Shown piece after piece: positions 17,078 to 26,073 of a stretch of 64,000 nt of DNA. Under the pieces are notes generated by a model, which saw nothing but the letters and a program-made list of their open reading frames with translations, searched no databases and was not told the DNA's origin. The position numbers were made by a program, and so were the translations under genes. The first letter of the stretch is position 1, and every line of letters begins with the position of its first letter. Source of the DNA: an uncultured Collinsella sp. (GTDB lineage Bacteria; Actinomycetota; Coriobacteriia; Coriobacteriales; Coriobacteriaceae); NCBI GenBank assembly GCA_900765115.1, contig CAAFQK010000026.1, positions 1 through 64,000 of the forward strand, given 5' to 3'.

Positions 17078-18118
17078 TTACAGCTCGACAAGCTGGCCGG
17101 TCTCGGCGGCCTCCTTGATGGCGTTAAGAAGCGTGAGCGTCTTGACGTTGTCGGCGGGGGTCACGACGGGCTCGACCTCGCGGCGGACGACCTTCACAAA
17201 GTGCTTGAGCTGCATCTTGTGCGGCAGCGTCGGGTCGACGGCCGGAATCTCCATCTGCAGCGGCTTGTGCCAGTTGGAGGCGCCGTCATAGGAGAACTGA
17301 TGCAGGCGGGGCAGCGAAAGGGCGCCCTTGGTGCCACCGATAAAGTAGGCGTCGGCGTCGAAGGGGCGGTACTGCGGGTCCTCGCGGGCGGTTGCCTCCC
17401 AGTTCCAGGGGCTGGCGGTGGCGTCGGAGATAGTCATGCTCGCGAGTGCGCCATCGGCAAAACGGACGTTGACCACGGCGGAGTCCTCGGTCTCAAAACC
17501 GCGGGCGGCGCTGGACTGCATGCCCTGGACGGCAACGGGCTCGCCCAGCAGGTAGCGGAGCAGGTCGACGTCGTGAACCAGGTTGACCAGGATCGGGCCG
17601 GCACCCTTCTTACGGCGCCACTCGACGTCGAAGTACTCGTCATTCTTATAGATCATGTAGTGGAAGCTCGACACGGTGAGCTTGCCCAGCTCGCCGGACT
17701 CGATGATCTCCTTGGCCTTGTTGACGAAGGGATTGTGGCGACGGTGCTGACCCACGAGCACGGGCACGCCGGCGGTCTCGGCCTCGGCGGCAAAGGCCTG
17801 GGCATCCTCCAGGTCGTTGGAGATCGGCTTTTCGACCAGCGGCACGATGTTGCGCTTGACGGCCTCGCGGGCGACGCCCAGGTGCAGGTCGTTGGGCGTG
17901 GCGATGATGACGGCCTCGGGCTTGACCTCGTCCATCATCTGGGCGGGATCGGTAAAGAACGGCACGCCGGCGGCCTCGGCCGTGGCGCGGGCGCCCTCAA
18001 AGGCGTCGGCGATGGCGACGAGCTCGGCCTCGGGCTCCTCGGTGACAAAGCGGATGTGGTTGCGGCCCATGGCGCCGGCACCGATGACGGCAATGCGGAC
18101 GGGATTGAGCTCAGACAT
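17078..18118 (-). CDS. Gfo/Idh/MocA family oxidoreductase
   Basis: NAD(P)-dependent sugar or cyclitol dehydrogenase family, 346 residues. The N-terminal Rossmann fold shows IAVIGAGAMGRNH, VAIADAF and VIIATPNDLH; EKPISNDLEDA is the conserved E-K-P motif with the catalytic lysine; HDVDLLRYLLGEP matches the second catalytic histidine helix. AAGGAG precedes the ATG by 5 bases. It is the last gene of a minus-strand operon SDR-MFS-oxidoreductase, separated from the MFS gene by a palindrome. The operon suggests uptake and two-step oxidation of one compound, perhaps a polyol, inositol or sugar acid, but the substrate is unproven. Confidence 0.9.
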   Translation of the reverse strand: MSELNPVRIAVIGAGAMGRNHIRFVTEEPEAELVAIADAFEGARATAEAAGVPFFTDPAQMMDEVKPEAVIIATPNDLHLGVAREAVKRNIVPLVEKPISNDLEDAQAFAAEAETAGVPVLVGQHRRHNPFVNKAKEIIESGELGKLTVSSFHYMIYKNDEYFDVEWRRKKGAGPILVNLVHDVDLLRYLLGEPVAVQGMQSSAARGFETEDSAVVNVRFADGALASMTISDATASPWNWEATAREDPQYRPFDADAYFIGGTKGALSLPRLHQFSYDGASNWHKPLQMEIPAVDPTLPHKMQLKHFVKVVRREVEPVVTPADNVKTLTLLNAIKEAAETGQLVEL

Positions 18119-18147
18119 TTCGACTCCTTAATAGTGGTGGCGATGGA

Positions 18148-18178
18148 ATGTGACAAAGGGACAGTCCCTTTGTCACAT
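18148..18178. repeat. Palindrome of the AATGTGACAAAGGG family inside an operon
   Basis: A perfect 15-bp inverted repeat with a one-base centre (18148-18162, 18164-18178), between the oxidoreductase and MFS genes. It may attenuate or stabilise the operon transcript. Confidence 0.9.
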
Positions 18179-18187
18179 CGGCAATTA

Positions 18188-19444
18188 CTAAGCGGACTTC
18201 TTCTTGCTGTCGGAGACCATCATGTAGACGGTGAGCACGACGGCGATGGCGGCGATCACGATGGCGCCGTAGAAGGACTGCTGGTAGGCGGCGCTGCCAG
18301 CTTCGGCGTGATACAGCACGGCGGTGATGGGCTGGCTGATCCAGGTGGAAGCGGCATAGCCCAAAAACATGATGCCGTAGTTGACGCCGATGTTGCTGGT
18401 GCCAAAGGCGCCACCGGTGAGCGGCGGGTAGATGACGAGCAGGGCGCCAAAGCTAAAGCCGAGCAGGGCGAGCGCCACAAAGAACATGCTCTGCGTAAAG
18501 CTCATCGACATGATGACGAGCGCGACGATGGTGACGACAAGGCTGATGAGCAGCGACTTGTAGGCGCCGAGTTTGTCGATGATCTGGCCAAAGGACAGAC
18601 GACCAACCAGGTTAGCGCAGGTGTTGACGGAGACCACCACGCCGCCGAGGGCGACGGCAGCGGCGCTCGTGGGGTCGGCGAAGAGCTGGACGGCGGCGAT
18701 GGAGGCAACCTTGCCGACGAGCAGCGTGCCGGCGGTGGCGGCAAAGGCGAAGGTGATGATGAGAACCCAGAAGCGCGGGGTCTTGACCATCTCGCCCGGG
18801 GTGAGGTCGCCGAAGGTGCCGGCGTGCGCGCCGCCCTTGGGGGCCTCGAAGCCCTCGGGCAGCCAACCGGCCTCGGGGGCCTTCAGGAACAGGGCGGAGG
18901 CGGCGATCATCACAAAGAAGATGACGCCGAGTGCCTTAAGGGCGCCAAAGATGCCCAGGCTCGGGATGAGCAGCGAGGCGAGCACCGGGGACAGCACGGC
19001 GGGACCGGCGGTCGAAGCGGCCAGGGTGATGCCGGAGGCGAGACCCTTCTTGTCGATGAACCACTTTTGGCCGGTGGTGAGCGCCGGGTTATAGCCCAGA
19101 CCGTTGCCGACGGCGGCGACGAGTGAGAACCACAGGTAGAACTGCCACGGCTCGGTGACGGTGCCGGACATGAACCAGCCCAGGCCGTAGCACACGGCGG
19201 CGGCGATCACGACGTTGCGCGGGCCGATCTTATCGGAGATGCGGCCGGCGAAGATGCCCGTCACGGCCATGATGGTTTGAAAGACCGGGAAAGCCCAGGT
19301 AAGGGCGCTGGACCACTCGGGATAGACGGCGAGCAGATTCTTGCTCACGACGGAATACAGCGCGATGGAGCTGATGAAGAACATGGTGACGCACGCGGCG
19401 GAAAGCACGACGGCGCGACCCTTGTTGGAGTTGGTGGAAGCCAT
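18188..19444 (-). CDS. MFS transporter, OFA-type
   Basis: Twelve-segment major facilitator of 418 residues. The N-terminal half has FAGRISDKIGPRNVV, matching the MFS loop 2-3 motif, and GLGYNPALTTGQKWF..KGLASGITLAASTAGPAV is typical of the oxalate/formate antiporter (OFA) family. It sits between the SDR and Gfo/Idh/MocA genes in one operon and probably imports their substrate (or exchanges it for a product). The start is preceded by GAAAGAG, a moderate site. Confidence 0.88.
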   Translation of the reverse strand: MASTNSNKGRAVVLSAACVTMFFISSIALYSVVSKNLLAVYPEWSSALTWAFPVFQTIMAVTGIFAGRISDKIGPRNVVIAAAVCYGLGWFMSGTVTEPWQFYLWFSLVAAVGNGLGYNPALTTGQKWFIDKKGLASGITLAASTAGPAVLSPVLASLLIPSLGIFGALKALGVIFFVMIAASALFLKAPEAGWLPEGFEAPKGGAHAGTFGDLTPGEMVKTPRFWVLIITFAFAATAGTLLVGKVASIAAVQLFADPTSAAAVALGGVVVSVNTCANLVGRLSFGQIIDKLGAYKSLLISLVVTIVALVIMSMSFTQSMFFVALALLGFSFGALLVIYPPLTGGAFGTSNIGVNYGIMFLGYAASTWISQPITAVLYHAEAGSAAYQQSFYGAIVIAAIAVVLTVYMMVSDSKKKSA

Positions 19445-19509
19445 TGGACTCTTTCTAATCGATACGGGGGAGGAGCGGGCGTGTCCGCGGGCCTCCCTGT
19501 TAGGTTGGT

Positions 19510-20391
19510 TTACTGGTCGGTCGGCTTGGCGACGCCGGACTCATCGGACCAGAGCTCGACACCTTTGTTCTTGAGGTAGTTGTCGGCATAGGCGCGACGG
19601 CCGCCGGGCTTGGCGGTGAGGTCGCCCATCATGTTGGAGAAGCCGCCGTCGACCTTGATGGCGTCGCCGGTGGTAAAGTCCGAGCGCTTGGACGCCAGGA
19701 ACATGACGGCGTTGGCGATATCGCTGACCTCGCCGATGCGGCGCGTGGCGATCAGGCGGCTGCGGCTCTTTTCGACCTCGGGGTCGGCGTAGAAATTGGC
19801 CGACATCGGGGTCTTGACGAAGCAGGGCTCGACGCAGTTGGAGCGCACGCCGTAGGGGCCCCACTCGGCGGCGAGCATCTTGGACATCATGTTGACGCCG
19901 GCCTTGGTAGAGCTGTACACGCCCGAGAACGTCTCAGGGGAGTGGCTGGCGACGGTCGAGATGTGCACCAGGCGGCCCTGGCCGGCCTTGATCATCTCGC
20001 GACCAAAGCGCTGCGAGGTGATGAAGTAGCCGGTGAGGTTGACGTTGAGCACCTGCTCCCAGTCGCTCAGCGGCAGGTCTTCCATGGCTGCGAAACGCAG
20101 GATACCGGCGGTGTTGACGAGGACGTCGACGCGACCGAAGTCGGCGATGGTGGCGTCGACGGCGGCCTGAACCTCGGCCTCGTCGGTGGCGTTCATCTTG
20201 TAGCCCTCGGCGTGGATGCCAAACTCGGCGGCGAGGTCGGCGGCTGCGGCCTTGACCTTTTCCTCGTCCAGATCGAGCAGGACGACGTTGGCGCCGTTGC
20301 GGGCGAACTCGCGGCAAATCTCGACGCCCATACCGCCGAGCGCGCCGGTCACGGCGCAGACATCGCCCTCGAGCTTAAGCCAGTTGCTCAT
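19510..20391 (-). CDS. SDR family oxidoreductase
   Basis: Classical short-chain dehydrogenase/reductase, 293 residues. TGALGGMG is the cofactor glycine motif. VVLLDLDEE has Asp after beta-2, which favours NAD over NADP. LVNTAGILR corresponds to N-x-A-G. The catalytic residues are Ser in ISTVASHS and Tyr/Lys in YSSTK. A C-terminal extension (RRAYADNYLKNKGVELW) goes beyond the usual 250 residues. It is the first gene of the operon and is transcribed divergently from a LysR regulator, which probably controls it. Confidence 0.9.
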   Translation of the reverse strand: MSNWLKLEGDVCAVTGALGGMGVEICREFARNGANVVLLDLDEEKVKAAAADLAAEFGIHAEGYKMNATDEAEVQAAVDATIADFGRVDVLVNTAGILRFAAMEDLPLSDWEQVLNVNLTGYFITSQRFGREMIKAGQGRLVHISTVASHSPETFSGVYSSTKAGVNMMSKMLAAEWGPYGVRSNCVEPCFVKTPMSANFYADPEVEKSRSRLIATRRIGEVSDIANAVMFLASKRSDFTTGDAIKVDGGFSNMMGDLTAKPGGRRAYADNYLKNKGVELWSDESGVAKPTDQ

Positions 20392-20447
20392 AGGAACTTC
20401 CCTTCTTGTGCCTCCCGGTGGGCCGTTCCCATTAATCGACCCACGTG

Positions 20448-20575
20448 GTTTTCGCAGGTTATCGTATGCTTTGCATTTGCGCAGGTGAATTGCATATTTG
20501 TTAGAATGGCGTTAACCGCAAGTTTACACTATGCGATGCAGTTTATGCTTAACTGAGCGCGTGACCTGCGAAAAC
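20448..20575. promoter_or_regulatory. Divergent control region with three TTTTCGCAGGT-type sites
   Basis: The gap between the SDR and lysR genes carries TTTTCGCAGGT at 20449-20459, TTTGCGCAGGT at 20476-20486 and the inverse ACCTGCGAAAA at 20564-20574. The outer two form a 12-bp perfect inverted repeat (20448-20459, 20564-20575). These are candidate LysR sites. The regulator family usually binds such divergent gaps, but the assignment is an inference. Confidence 0.5.
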
Positions 20576-20627
20576 AACCCCTCCCTGTGGCACCATGTGG
20601 CCACGGGCGCGAAAACGGGAGATTGAC

Positions 20628-21506
20628 GTGTACGATCGACGACTTAAGGCCATATCGGCCGCCGCGGAGCTGGGAAGCTTTTCGCGTGCAGCGGCAAAAT
20701 TGCGCGTGTCGACCCCGGCGCTCGTCAAGCAGGTGTCGGGCTTCGAGGCCGAGTTCGGCATCACGCTGTTCGAACGCTCGCACTCGGGCGTCAAGGTGAC
20801 GCCGGCCGGCGCTCTGCTGGTGGACGACGCGCGCTCGATCATGCGGCAGTCCGAGGACGCGCTGCGCCGTGCCCGACGCGCCGCGGGCGATGGCGGTGCC
20901 GTGCGCCTGGGCGTGTCGATGATGTGCCCGGGGCGCCAAACGCTGTCGATGTGGTCGGGCATTCACGATCTGGAACCGTCGCTGCGATTTGAGATCGTGC
21001 CGGTAAGCGACCTCTACGATGAGCGCGAGACCGTCATGCGCAGCTTGGGCCGCGAGGTCGATGTGGTGCAGTCGAGTTTTTCTACCCCACGCTGGGGTGA
21101 TGCCTGCCAAAGGCTCCGCATTGTCAACGTGCCGTTTTATATCGACCTGCCGCGCACAAGCCCGCTGGCGCGCAAGACGCGCATCACAGTTGCCGACTTA
21201 GAGGGCATGCGCCTGCGCGTGCTCCGTCACGGCAACGACGCTATGGACAGTCTGCGTATCGATCTGTTGGCCGACGGCGGCGTAGACGTGATCGACGTGG
21301 ACAGCTTTGACTTTGCGCTCTTTAATGAGGCGGAGGAAAAGGGCGACGCGGTGCTCACCTGCGGAGCGTGGTCGGGGGTGCACCCTGCCTTTGTGGGCGT
21401 GCCGTTCCTGTGCGGTCGCGAGGTGCCGGTCTTTTTGCACTATCCGCTCGAGCCAACCCTCCAAGTACAAAAATTCGTCAACGCCATGGCTCAACTCCTC
21501 AAGTAG
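20628..21506 (+). CDS. LysR family transcriptional regulator
   Basis: LTTR of 292 residues. The N-terminal winged helix shows LKAISAAAELGSFSRAAAKLRVSTPALVKQV and FGITLFERSHSGVKVTPAG, followed by the linker helix and a two-lobed effector domain. The GTG at 20628 is chosen because GGGAGA lies just upstream and it places the HTH at residue 6 onward, as in the family; an ATG 11 codons earlier would add an arginine-rich stretch. It is divergent from the SDR/MFS/oxidoreductase operon and is the obvious candidate regulator. The effector is unknown. Confidence 0.88.
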   Translation: MYDRRLKAISAAAELGSFSRAAAKLRVSTPALVKQVSGFEAEFGITLFERSHSGVKVTPAGALLVDDARSIMRQSEDALRRARRAAGDGGAVRLGVSMMCPGRQTLSMWSGIHDLEPSLRFEIVPVSDLYDERETVMRSLGREVDVVQSSFSTPRWGDACQRLRIVNVPFYIDLPRTSPLARKTRITVADLEGMRLRVLRHGNDAMDSLRIDLLADGGVDVIDVDSFDFALFNEAEEKGDAVLTCGAWSGVHPAFVGVPFLCGREVPVFLHYPLEPTLQVQKFVNAMAQLLK

Positions 21507-21543
21507 CTCATCTGGGACGGGACTTTTTTGACTCCTTACAAAA

Positions 21544-21573
21544 TGAGGCCCTGGCCAAACGGCCAGGGCCTCA
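21544..21573 (+). terminator. Hairpin after the lysR gene
   Basis: Perfect 13-bp stem TGAGGCCCTGGCC (21544-21556) with its complement (21561-21573), AAAC loop, followed by CCACTTCTTTTT. Confidence 0.7.
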
Positions 21574-21587
21574 CCACTTCTTTTTAG

Positions 21588-21714
21588 GCTGCGAGAAAAG
21601 ACTGCGCGCAGGAGTTCCCCGAGGGAGACGGGGTGTTTGCTCCGCGCGCAGTTTCGCAGCGAAGCGAGAATGTTTGAGCACGGAGCAAACACCCCGTCTC
21701 CCTCGGGGAACTCC
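21588..21714. repeat. 34-bp perfect inverted repeat with an overlapping alternative stem
   Basis: Arms 21611-21644 and 21681-21714 are perfect inverted repeats (GGAGTTCCCCGAGGGAGACG at the left edge). A second pairing, 21588-21610 with about 21643-21660 (ACTGCGCGCA and complement plus GCTGCG), would compete with it. It lies between the convergent lysR and ABC exporter genes. Confidence 0.8.
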
Positions 21715-21740
21715 GTTGGGAGCGTTGGGGCTGTTTTGAG

Positions 21741-23660
21741 CTACTCCAGCTCAAACGCTCCGGTGTAGAGCTGGTAGTAATACCCGCGCTTGGCGATCAG
21801 CTCGTCGTGATTGCCGCGCTCGATGATGCGGCCGTGGTCCAGACAGATGATCGCGTCGGAGTTGCGCACGGTGGACAAGCGGTGCGCGATGACAAACGTC
21901 GTGCGGCCTTCCATGAGCTTGTCCATGCCGGCCTGCACGATAGCCTCGGTGCGGGTGTCGATGGAGCTCGTGGCCTCGTCCAGAATCATTGCTGGCGGAT
22001 CGGCGACGGCAGCGCGTGCGATCGAAATCAGCTGGCGCTGGCCCTGCGACAGCTGTGCGCCGTTGCCGGTGAGCATCGTGTCGTAGCCGTCGGGCAGGCG
22101 GGTGATAAAGTCGTCCGCGCCGGCGAGCTTTGCCGCCGCGATGCACTCCTCGTCGGTGGCGTCTAGGTTGCCGTAGCGGATGTTGTCCATCACGGTGCCG
22201 GTGAACAGGTTCACGTCCTGCAGTACCACGCCCAGCGAGCGGCGCAGATCGGCCTTGCGGATCTTGTTGACGTTGATGCCGTCGTAGCGAATCTTGCCGT
22301 CGGCGATGTCATAGAAGCGGTTGATGAGGTTGGTGATGGTCGTCTTGCCCGCACCGGTGGCGCCGACAAACGCGACCTTCTGGCCCGGCTTGGCAAACAC
22401 GGACACGCCGTGCAGCACCTCGTGGTCGGGCGTGTAGCCAAAGTCGACGTTGTCCATGACCAGGTCGCCGCGCAGCGGTACGTACTCGATCTCGCCGGTT
22501 GCGCGGTGCGGGTGTTTCCATGCCCACATGCCGGTGTGGTGGTCGGCCTCCTCGAGCTGCCAGGTCTCGGGGTTCACCTGTGCGTTGACGAGCGTCACGT
22601 AGCCCTCGTCGGCTTCGGGCTCCTCGTCGAGCAGCTCAAAGATGCGCTCGGCGCCGGCAAGGCCCATGACCACGGCGTTGATCTGCTGCGAGATCTGGCC
22701 GATCTGGCCGCAGAACTGCTTGGTCATGTTGAGGAACGGCACCACGACGGCGATGGAGAGCGCCATGCCCGAGAGGCTCAGGTTGGGCACGCCCAGCGCC
22801 AGGAAGATGCCGCCGGTCAGCGCGACCAGCACGTAGAGCAAGTCGCCCAGGTTCCCGAGGATCGGCATGAGGATGTTGGCGTACATGTTGGCCTTCTGCG
22901 AGACCTCGAAGAGCTTTTCGTTGCGCTCGTCAAAATCGGCCTCGGCGGCAGACTCGTGGCAGAATGCCTTGACGACCTTCTGGCCGTTCATGACTTCCTC
23001 GATATGGCCCTCGACCACGCCGAGCTCGGTCTGCTGCGCAATAAAGAAGCGCGCGGAGTTGGAGCCGAGCAGCTTGGTCATAAAGGTCATAAAGGCGACG
23101 CCGGCCACAATGACCAGGCACATCCACACGCTGTAGTACAGCATGATAAAGAACACCGTGACGATGACGATGGTCGTCATAAGCAGGTTGGGCAGCGACT
23201 GGCTGATCATCTGGCGCAGCGTGTCGATGTCGTTGGTGTAGTGGCTCATGATGTCGCCGCGCTGGTGCGTGTCGAAGTAGCGAATCGGCAGGTCCTGCAT
23301 GCGGTTGAACATCTTCTCGCGCAGCTTCTCGAGTGAGCCCTGCGTGACGATGGCCATGGCGCGGTTCCAGAACAGTGAGGACAGGATGCCGACGCCGTAG
23401 ATGCAGGCGAGGGTGGTCACGAGCTGTGCGATCTTGGGCTGTGCGGCTTCCCAATCGCCCGACTGCCACGATTCGCTAATGACCTGCAGCGCGCTCTGGA
23501 GAAACGTCGTGCCGATGGAGTTGATGATGGCGCAGAGCACAACGCCGGCGACGACGAGGGGCAAAAGCACCGGGTAGAAGCCAAAGAGCATCTTGATCAG
23601 GCGCGTCATGGTGCCGCCCTTGCGGTTGCGCGCGCGCTCGGCGGTAGCGGCCTTACTCAT
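21741..23660 (-). CDS. ABC exporter half-transporter, consensus ATP site
   Basis: Type IV ABC exporter subunit, 639 residues: six membrane segments (about 1-340) then an ATPase domain. Walker A GATGAGKTT, signature LSQGQRQLISIARA, Walker B MILDEATSSID with the catalytic Glu, and H-loop IAHRLST. The insertion around residues 360-400 before the ATPase is longer than usual. The ATG at 23660 overlaps the end of the upstream partner gene by 8 bases and has AGGAGG before it, so the two are translationally coupled. The partner has a degenerate Walker B, so they likely form a heterodimeric multidrug or peptide exporter. Confidence 0.92.
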   Translation of the reverse strand: MSKAATAERARNRKGGTMTRLIKMLFGFYPVLLPLVVAGVVLCAIINSIGTTFLQSALQVISESWQSGDWEAAQPKIAQLVTTLACIYGVGILSSLFWNRAMAIVTQGSLEKLREKMFNRMQDLPIRYFDTHQRGDIMSHYTNDIDTLRQMISQSLPNLLMTTIVIVTVFFIMLYYSVWMCLVIVAGVAFMTFMTKLLGSNSARFFIAQQTELGVVEGHIEEVMNGQKVVKAFCHESAAEADFDERNEKLFEVSQKANMYANILMPILGNLGDLLYVLVALTGGIFLALGVPNLSLSGMALSIAVVVPFLNMTKQFCGQIGQISQQINAVVMGLAGAERIFELLDEEPEADEGYVTLVNAQVNPETWQLEEADHHTGMWAWKHPHRATGEIEYVPLRGDLVMDNVDFGYTPDHEVLHGVSVFAKPGQKVAFVGATGAGKTTITNLINRFYDIADGKIRYDGINVNKIRKADLRRSLGVVLQDVNLFTGTVMDNIRYGNLDATDEECIAAAKLAGADDFITRLPDGYDTMLTGNGAQLSQGQRQLISIARAAVADPPAMILDEATSSIDTRTEAIVQAGMDKLMEGRTTFVIAHRLSTVRNSDAIICLDHGRIIERGNHDELIAKRGYYYQLYTGAFELE

Positions 23661-25476
23661 GTGCCTCGCCTCCTTCCTGGGTCTGAGCTTGCGGTGCGGA
23701 TGCCTCGGTGTCGGCTGCGGCGGTCTCGCCCGCGTCCTCGCCTTCGGCACTCATCTTATTTTGCGAGGTAAAGGTCTCGCGGTAGATCTCGCTCGTCTTG
23801 AGCAGCTCATCGTGGTTGCCGATGTCCTTGATGCGGCCGCCCTCCATGACGATGATGCGGTCGGCGTCCTGCACGGAGCTGATGCGCTGGGCGATGATGA
23901 GCTTGGTCGTGTTGGGCAGATAGCTCGCCAGGCCCTCGCGGATCTTGGCGTCGGTCTTGGTGTCGACGGCGCTCGTGGAGTCGTCCAGGATCAAGATCTT
24001 GGGGCGACGCAGCAGGGCACGCGCGATGCACAGGCGCTGCTTCTGGCCGCCGGAAACGTTGGAGCCGCCCTGCTCGATCCAGGTGTCGTAGCCCTTGGGG
24101 AAGCCGTCGACAAACTCGTCGGCGCAGGCCAGATGTGCGGCCTCGCGGACTTCCTCGTCGGTGGCGTTCGGGTCGCCCCAGCGCAGGTTCTCGGCGATGG
24201 TGCCGCTAAACAGCACGTTTTTCTGCAGGACCATGGCTACCTGGTGGCGCAGCGCGTCCAGGTCGTAGTCGCGCACGTCCACGCCGCCGACGCGCACGGT
24301 GCCCTCCGTGACATCGTACAGACGGGCGATCAGGTTCACGAGCGTCGACTTGGCCGAGCCGGTGCCACCGATAATGCCGATGGTCTCGCCGCTCTTAATA
24401 TGCAGGTCGATATCGTCGAGCGCCTGGCGGCGGGCATGCTCGGAATACTTAAAGCTCACGTGATCGAAGTCGATGGAGCCGTCGGCAACCTCGTGCACGG
24501 GCTCGGTCGGGTTAGCGATCGTGGGCTCGGCGGCCAACACCTCGGTAATGCGGTGCGCCGACTCATCTGCCATGGTCACCATGACAAAGATCATCGACAG
24601 CTGCATTAGGCTCATCAGAATCTGGAAGCCGTAGGTAAAGATGGAGGAGAGCTGGCCCACATCGAACAGGGTGCCCTGGCTCGTGATGATGAGCTTGGAG
24701 CCCAGGTAGATGATGACGACGAACGCGCCGTTGACGCAGATGTTCATCATGGGGTTGTTGAAGGCGAGCAACTTCTCGGCGCGGGTGAAGTCCATCTGGA
24801 CGTCGCGCGCGGCGGTGGCGAACTTCTCCTTCTCGTAGTCCTGGCGCACGTAGCTCTTGACCACGCGCATGCCGGTGACGTTTTCCTCGACCGATTCGTT
24901 GAGCGCGTCGTACTTGCGGAACACGCGGGTAAAGATCGGGCGCACCTTATAGATGATAAAGAACAGGCCAAAGCCCAGCAGCGGAATGATGACCAGGTAG
25001 ACCATGGCGACGCTGCCGCCCATGGCGTATGCCATGGTAAAGGCAAAGACCAGCACCAGCGGCGAGCGCACGGCGATGCGGATGAGCATCATAAAGGCCT
25101 GCTGCACGTTGTTGATGTCGGTGGTGAGGCGCGTGACGAGCGAGGAACTCGAGAACTCGTCGATGTTGGCGAAGCTGAACGTCTGGATCTTGTAGAACAG
25201 GTCGCGACGCAGGTTCTTGGCAAAGCCGCAGCTGGCATGGCTGCAGGTGATGCCCGCAGCGGCGCCAAAGGCGAGTGACGTCAGCGCGATGAGTACGAGA
25301 AGGCCGGCGGTGGGCAGCATCTCGGTAACGGCGGTGCCGTCCTTGATGGCGTCGATCATGTCGGCGGTGATAAACGGGATCATCATCTGGCAGATTACCT
25401 CGCCAAGCACCAGCAGCGGCGTGGCGATCGTGACCTTCATGTAATCGCGGATGCTGCCCATAAGGGTTTTAATCAT
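23653..25476 (-). CDS. ABC exporter half-transporter, degenerate Walker B
   Basis: Partner half-transporter, 607 residues, with an N-terminal six-helix domain and ATPase domain. Walker A is GGTGSAKST, the signature VSGGQKQRLCIARAL. Walker B is ILILDDSTSAVD, with Asp in place of the catalytic Glu, as in the non-hydrolysing site of heterodimeric exporters such as TM287/288. The switch region is IAQRISS rather than A-H-R, a second degenerate feature. The C-terminal tail is acidic and alanine-rich. Its start overlaps the marR stop. The substrate is unknown. Confidence 0.92.
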   Translation of the reverse strand: MIKTLMGSIRDYMKVTIATPLLVLGEVICQMMIPFITADMIDAIKDGTAVTEMLPTAGLLVLIALTSLAFGAAAGITCSHASCGFAKNLRRDLFYKIQTFSFANIDEFSSSSLVTRLTTDINNVQQAFMMLIRIAVRSPLVLVFAFTMAYAMGGSVAMVYLVIIPLLGFGLFFIIYKVRPIFTRVFRKYDALNESVEENVTGMRVVKSYVRQDYEKEKFATAARDVQMDFTRAEKLLAFNNPMMNICVNGAFVVIIYLGSKLIITSQGTLFDVGQLSSIFTYGFQILMSLMQLSMIFVMVTMADESAHRITEVLAAEPTIANPTEPVHEVADGSIDFDHVSFKYSEHARRQALDDIDLHIKSGETIGIIGGTGSAKSTLVNLIARLYDVTEGTVRVGGVDVRDYDLDALRHQVAMVLQKNVLFSGTIAENLRWGDPNATDEEVREAAHLACADEFVDGFPKGYDTWIEQGGSNVSGGQKQRLCIARALLRRPKILILDDSTSAVDTKTDAKIREGLASYLPNTTKLIIAQRISSVQDADRIIVMEGGRIKDIGNHDELLKTSEIYRETFTSQNKMSAEGEDAGETAAADTEASAPQAQTQEGGEAHE

Positions 25477-25972
25477 CCAGTTCCTCCCAGGTTACGCGGA
25501 TTTTCTCGAGCATCTCGGCGAGCTGTTCACGCTCGTCGTGGTTGAGGGCACTAAAGGCCTGCTCTCTAAAGCGGATGCGGGCGGCTTGGTCGATGCGGGC
25601 CTTCTCCCAGCCGATCTCGGTCAGGCGAATGGTGAGCTGCCGGCGATCTTTTGGATTGCGGCTGCGTTCGATGATGCCGGCGCACTCGAGCTTGGACAGG
25701 ATTTCGGAAAGCGACCCCGGCTTGAGGTCGAAGTGCATGCCGAGCTCCTGCTGCGACATTTCGCCGTTTTCCTGCTTGGCAAGCAGGCAGACGATGGGCG
25801 CCTTGCCGGACACGCCGCCGCCGTGAAAGTGCATGTAGTGGCCGCAAAAGCCTAGGCCGCTCAGGATGCGCTTGGCGAGTTTGTCTTCGGCGCTGACCGC
25901 TTCGGGTATGTCTACCGGTTGCGAAGGGTCACCGCCGGGCTCATGTGGAAGGACGAGTGGTTCAACACACAT
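25469..25972 (-). CDS. MarR family transcriptional regulator
   Basis: Winged-helix repressor, 167 residues. The DNA-binding part reads MSQQELGMHFDLKPGSLSEILSKLECAGIIERSRNPKDRRQLTIRLTEIG, with the D-R-R wing motif of MarR. It has a 35-residue N-terminal extension before the first helix. It is the first gene of a tightly overlapping operon marR-ABC-ABC and is expected to repress it, being released by a ligand that may be the exported compound. A matching dyad lies just upstream. The ribosome site GGAG is about 14 bases from this ATG, which is long, so the start is slightly uncertain. Confidence 0.9.
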   Translation of the reverse strand: MCVEPLVLPHEPGGDPSQPVDIPEAVSAEDKLAKRILSGLGFCGHYMHFHGGGVSGKAPIVCLLAKQENGEMSQQELGMHFDLKPGSLSEILSKLECAGIIERSRNPKDRRQLTIRLTEIGWEKARIDQAARIRFREQAFSALNHDEREQLAEMLEKIRVTWEELDD

Positions 25973-25993
25973 ATCTAAGCTTCGCTCCTTTCT

Positions 25994-26029
25994 TTAGTTA
26001 GGTAGTGGAATTGTTTTGTGCCTAACTAA
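25994..26029 (-). promoter_or_regulatory. Probable MarR operator dyad
   Basis: Inverted half-sites TTAGTTAGG (25994-26002) and CCTAACTAA (26021-26029), separated by 18 bases, lie 22-57 bases before the marR start. Position and dyad symmetry fit an autoregulatory MarR operator. Confidence 0.6.
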
Positions 26030-26073
26030 TCTAGGAGCATGGTAAATAAATGTCAAGGTACCAAACTTATTAA

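Noticed and set aside
17024..19126. 700-codon open frame antisense to the oxidoreductase and MFS genes
   Set aside because: It runs across two genuine genes and the palindrome between them; composition is Gly/Asp/His-rich.
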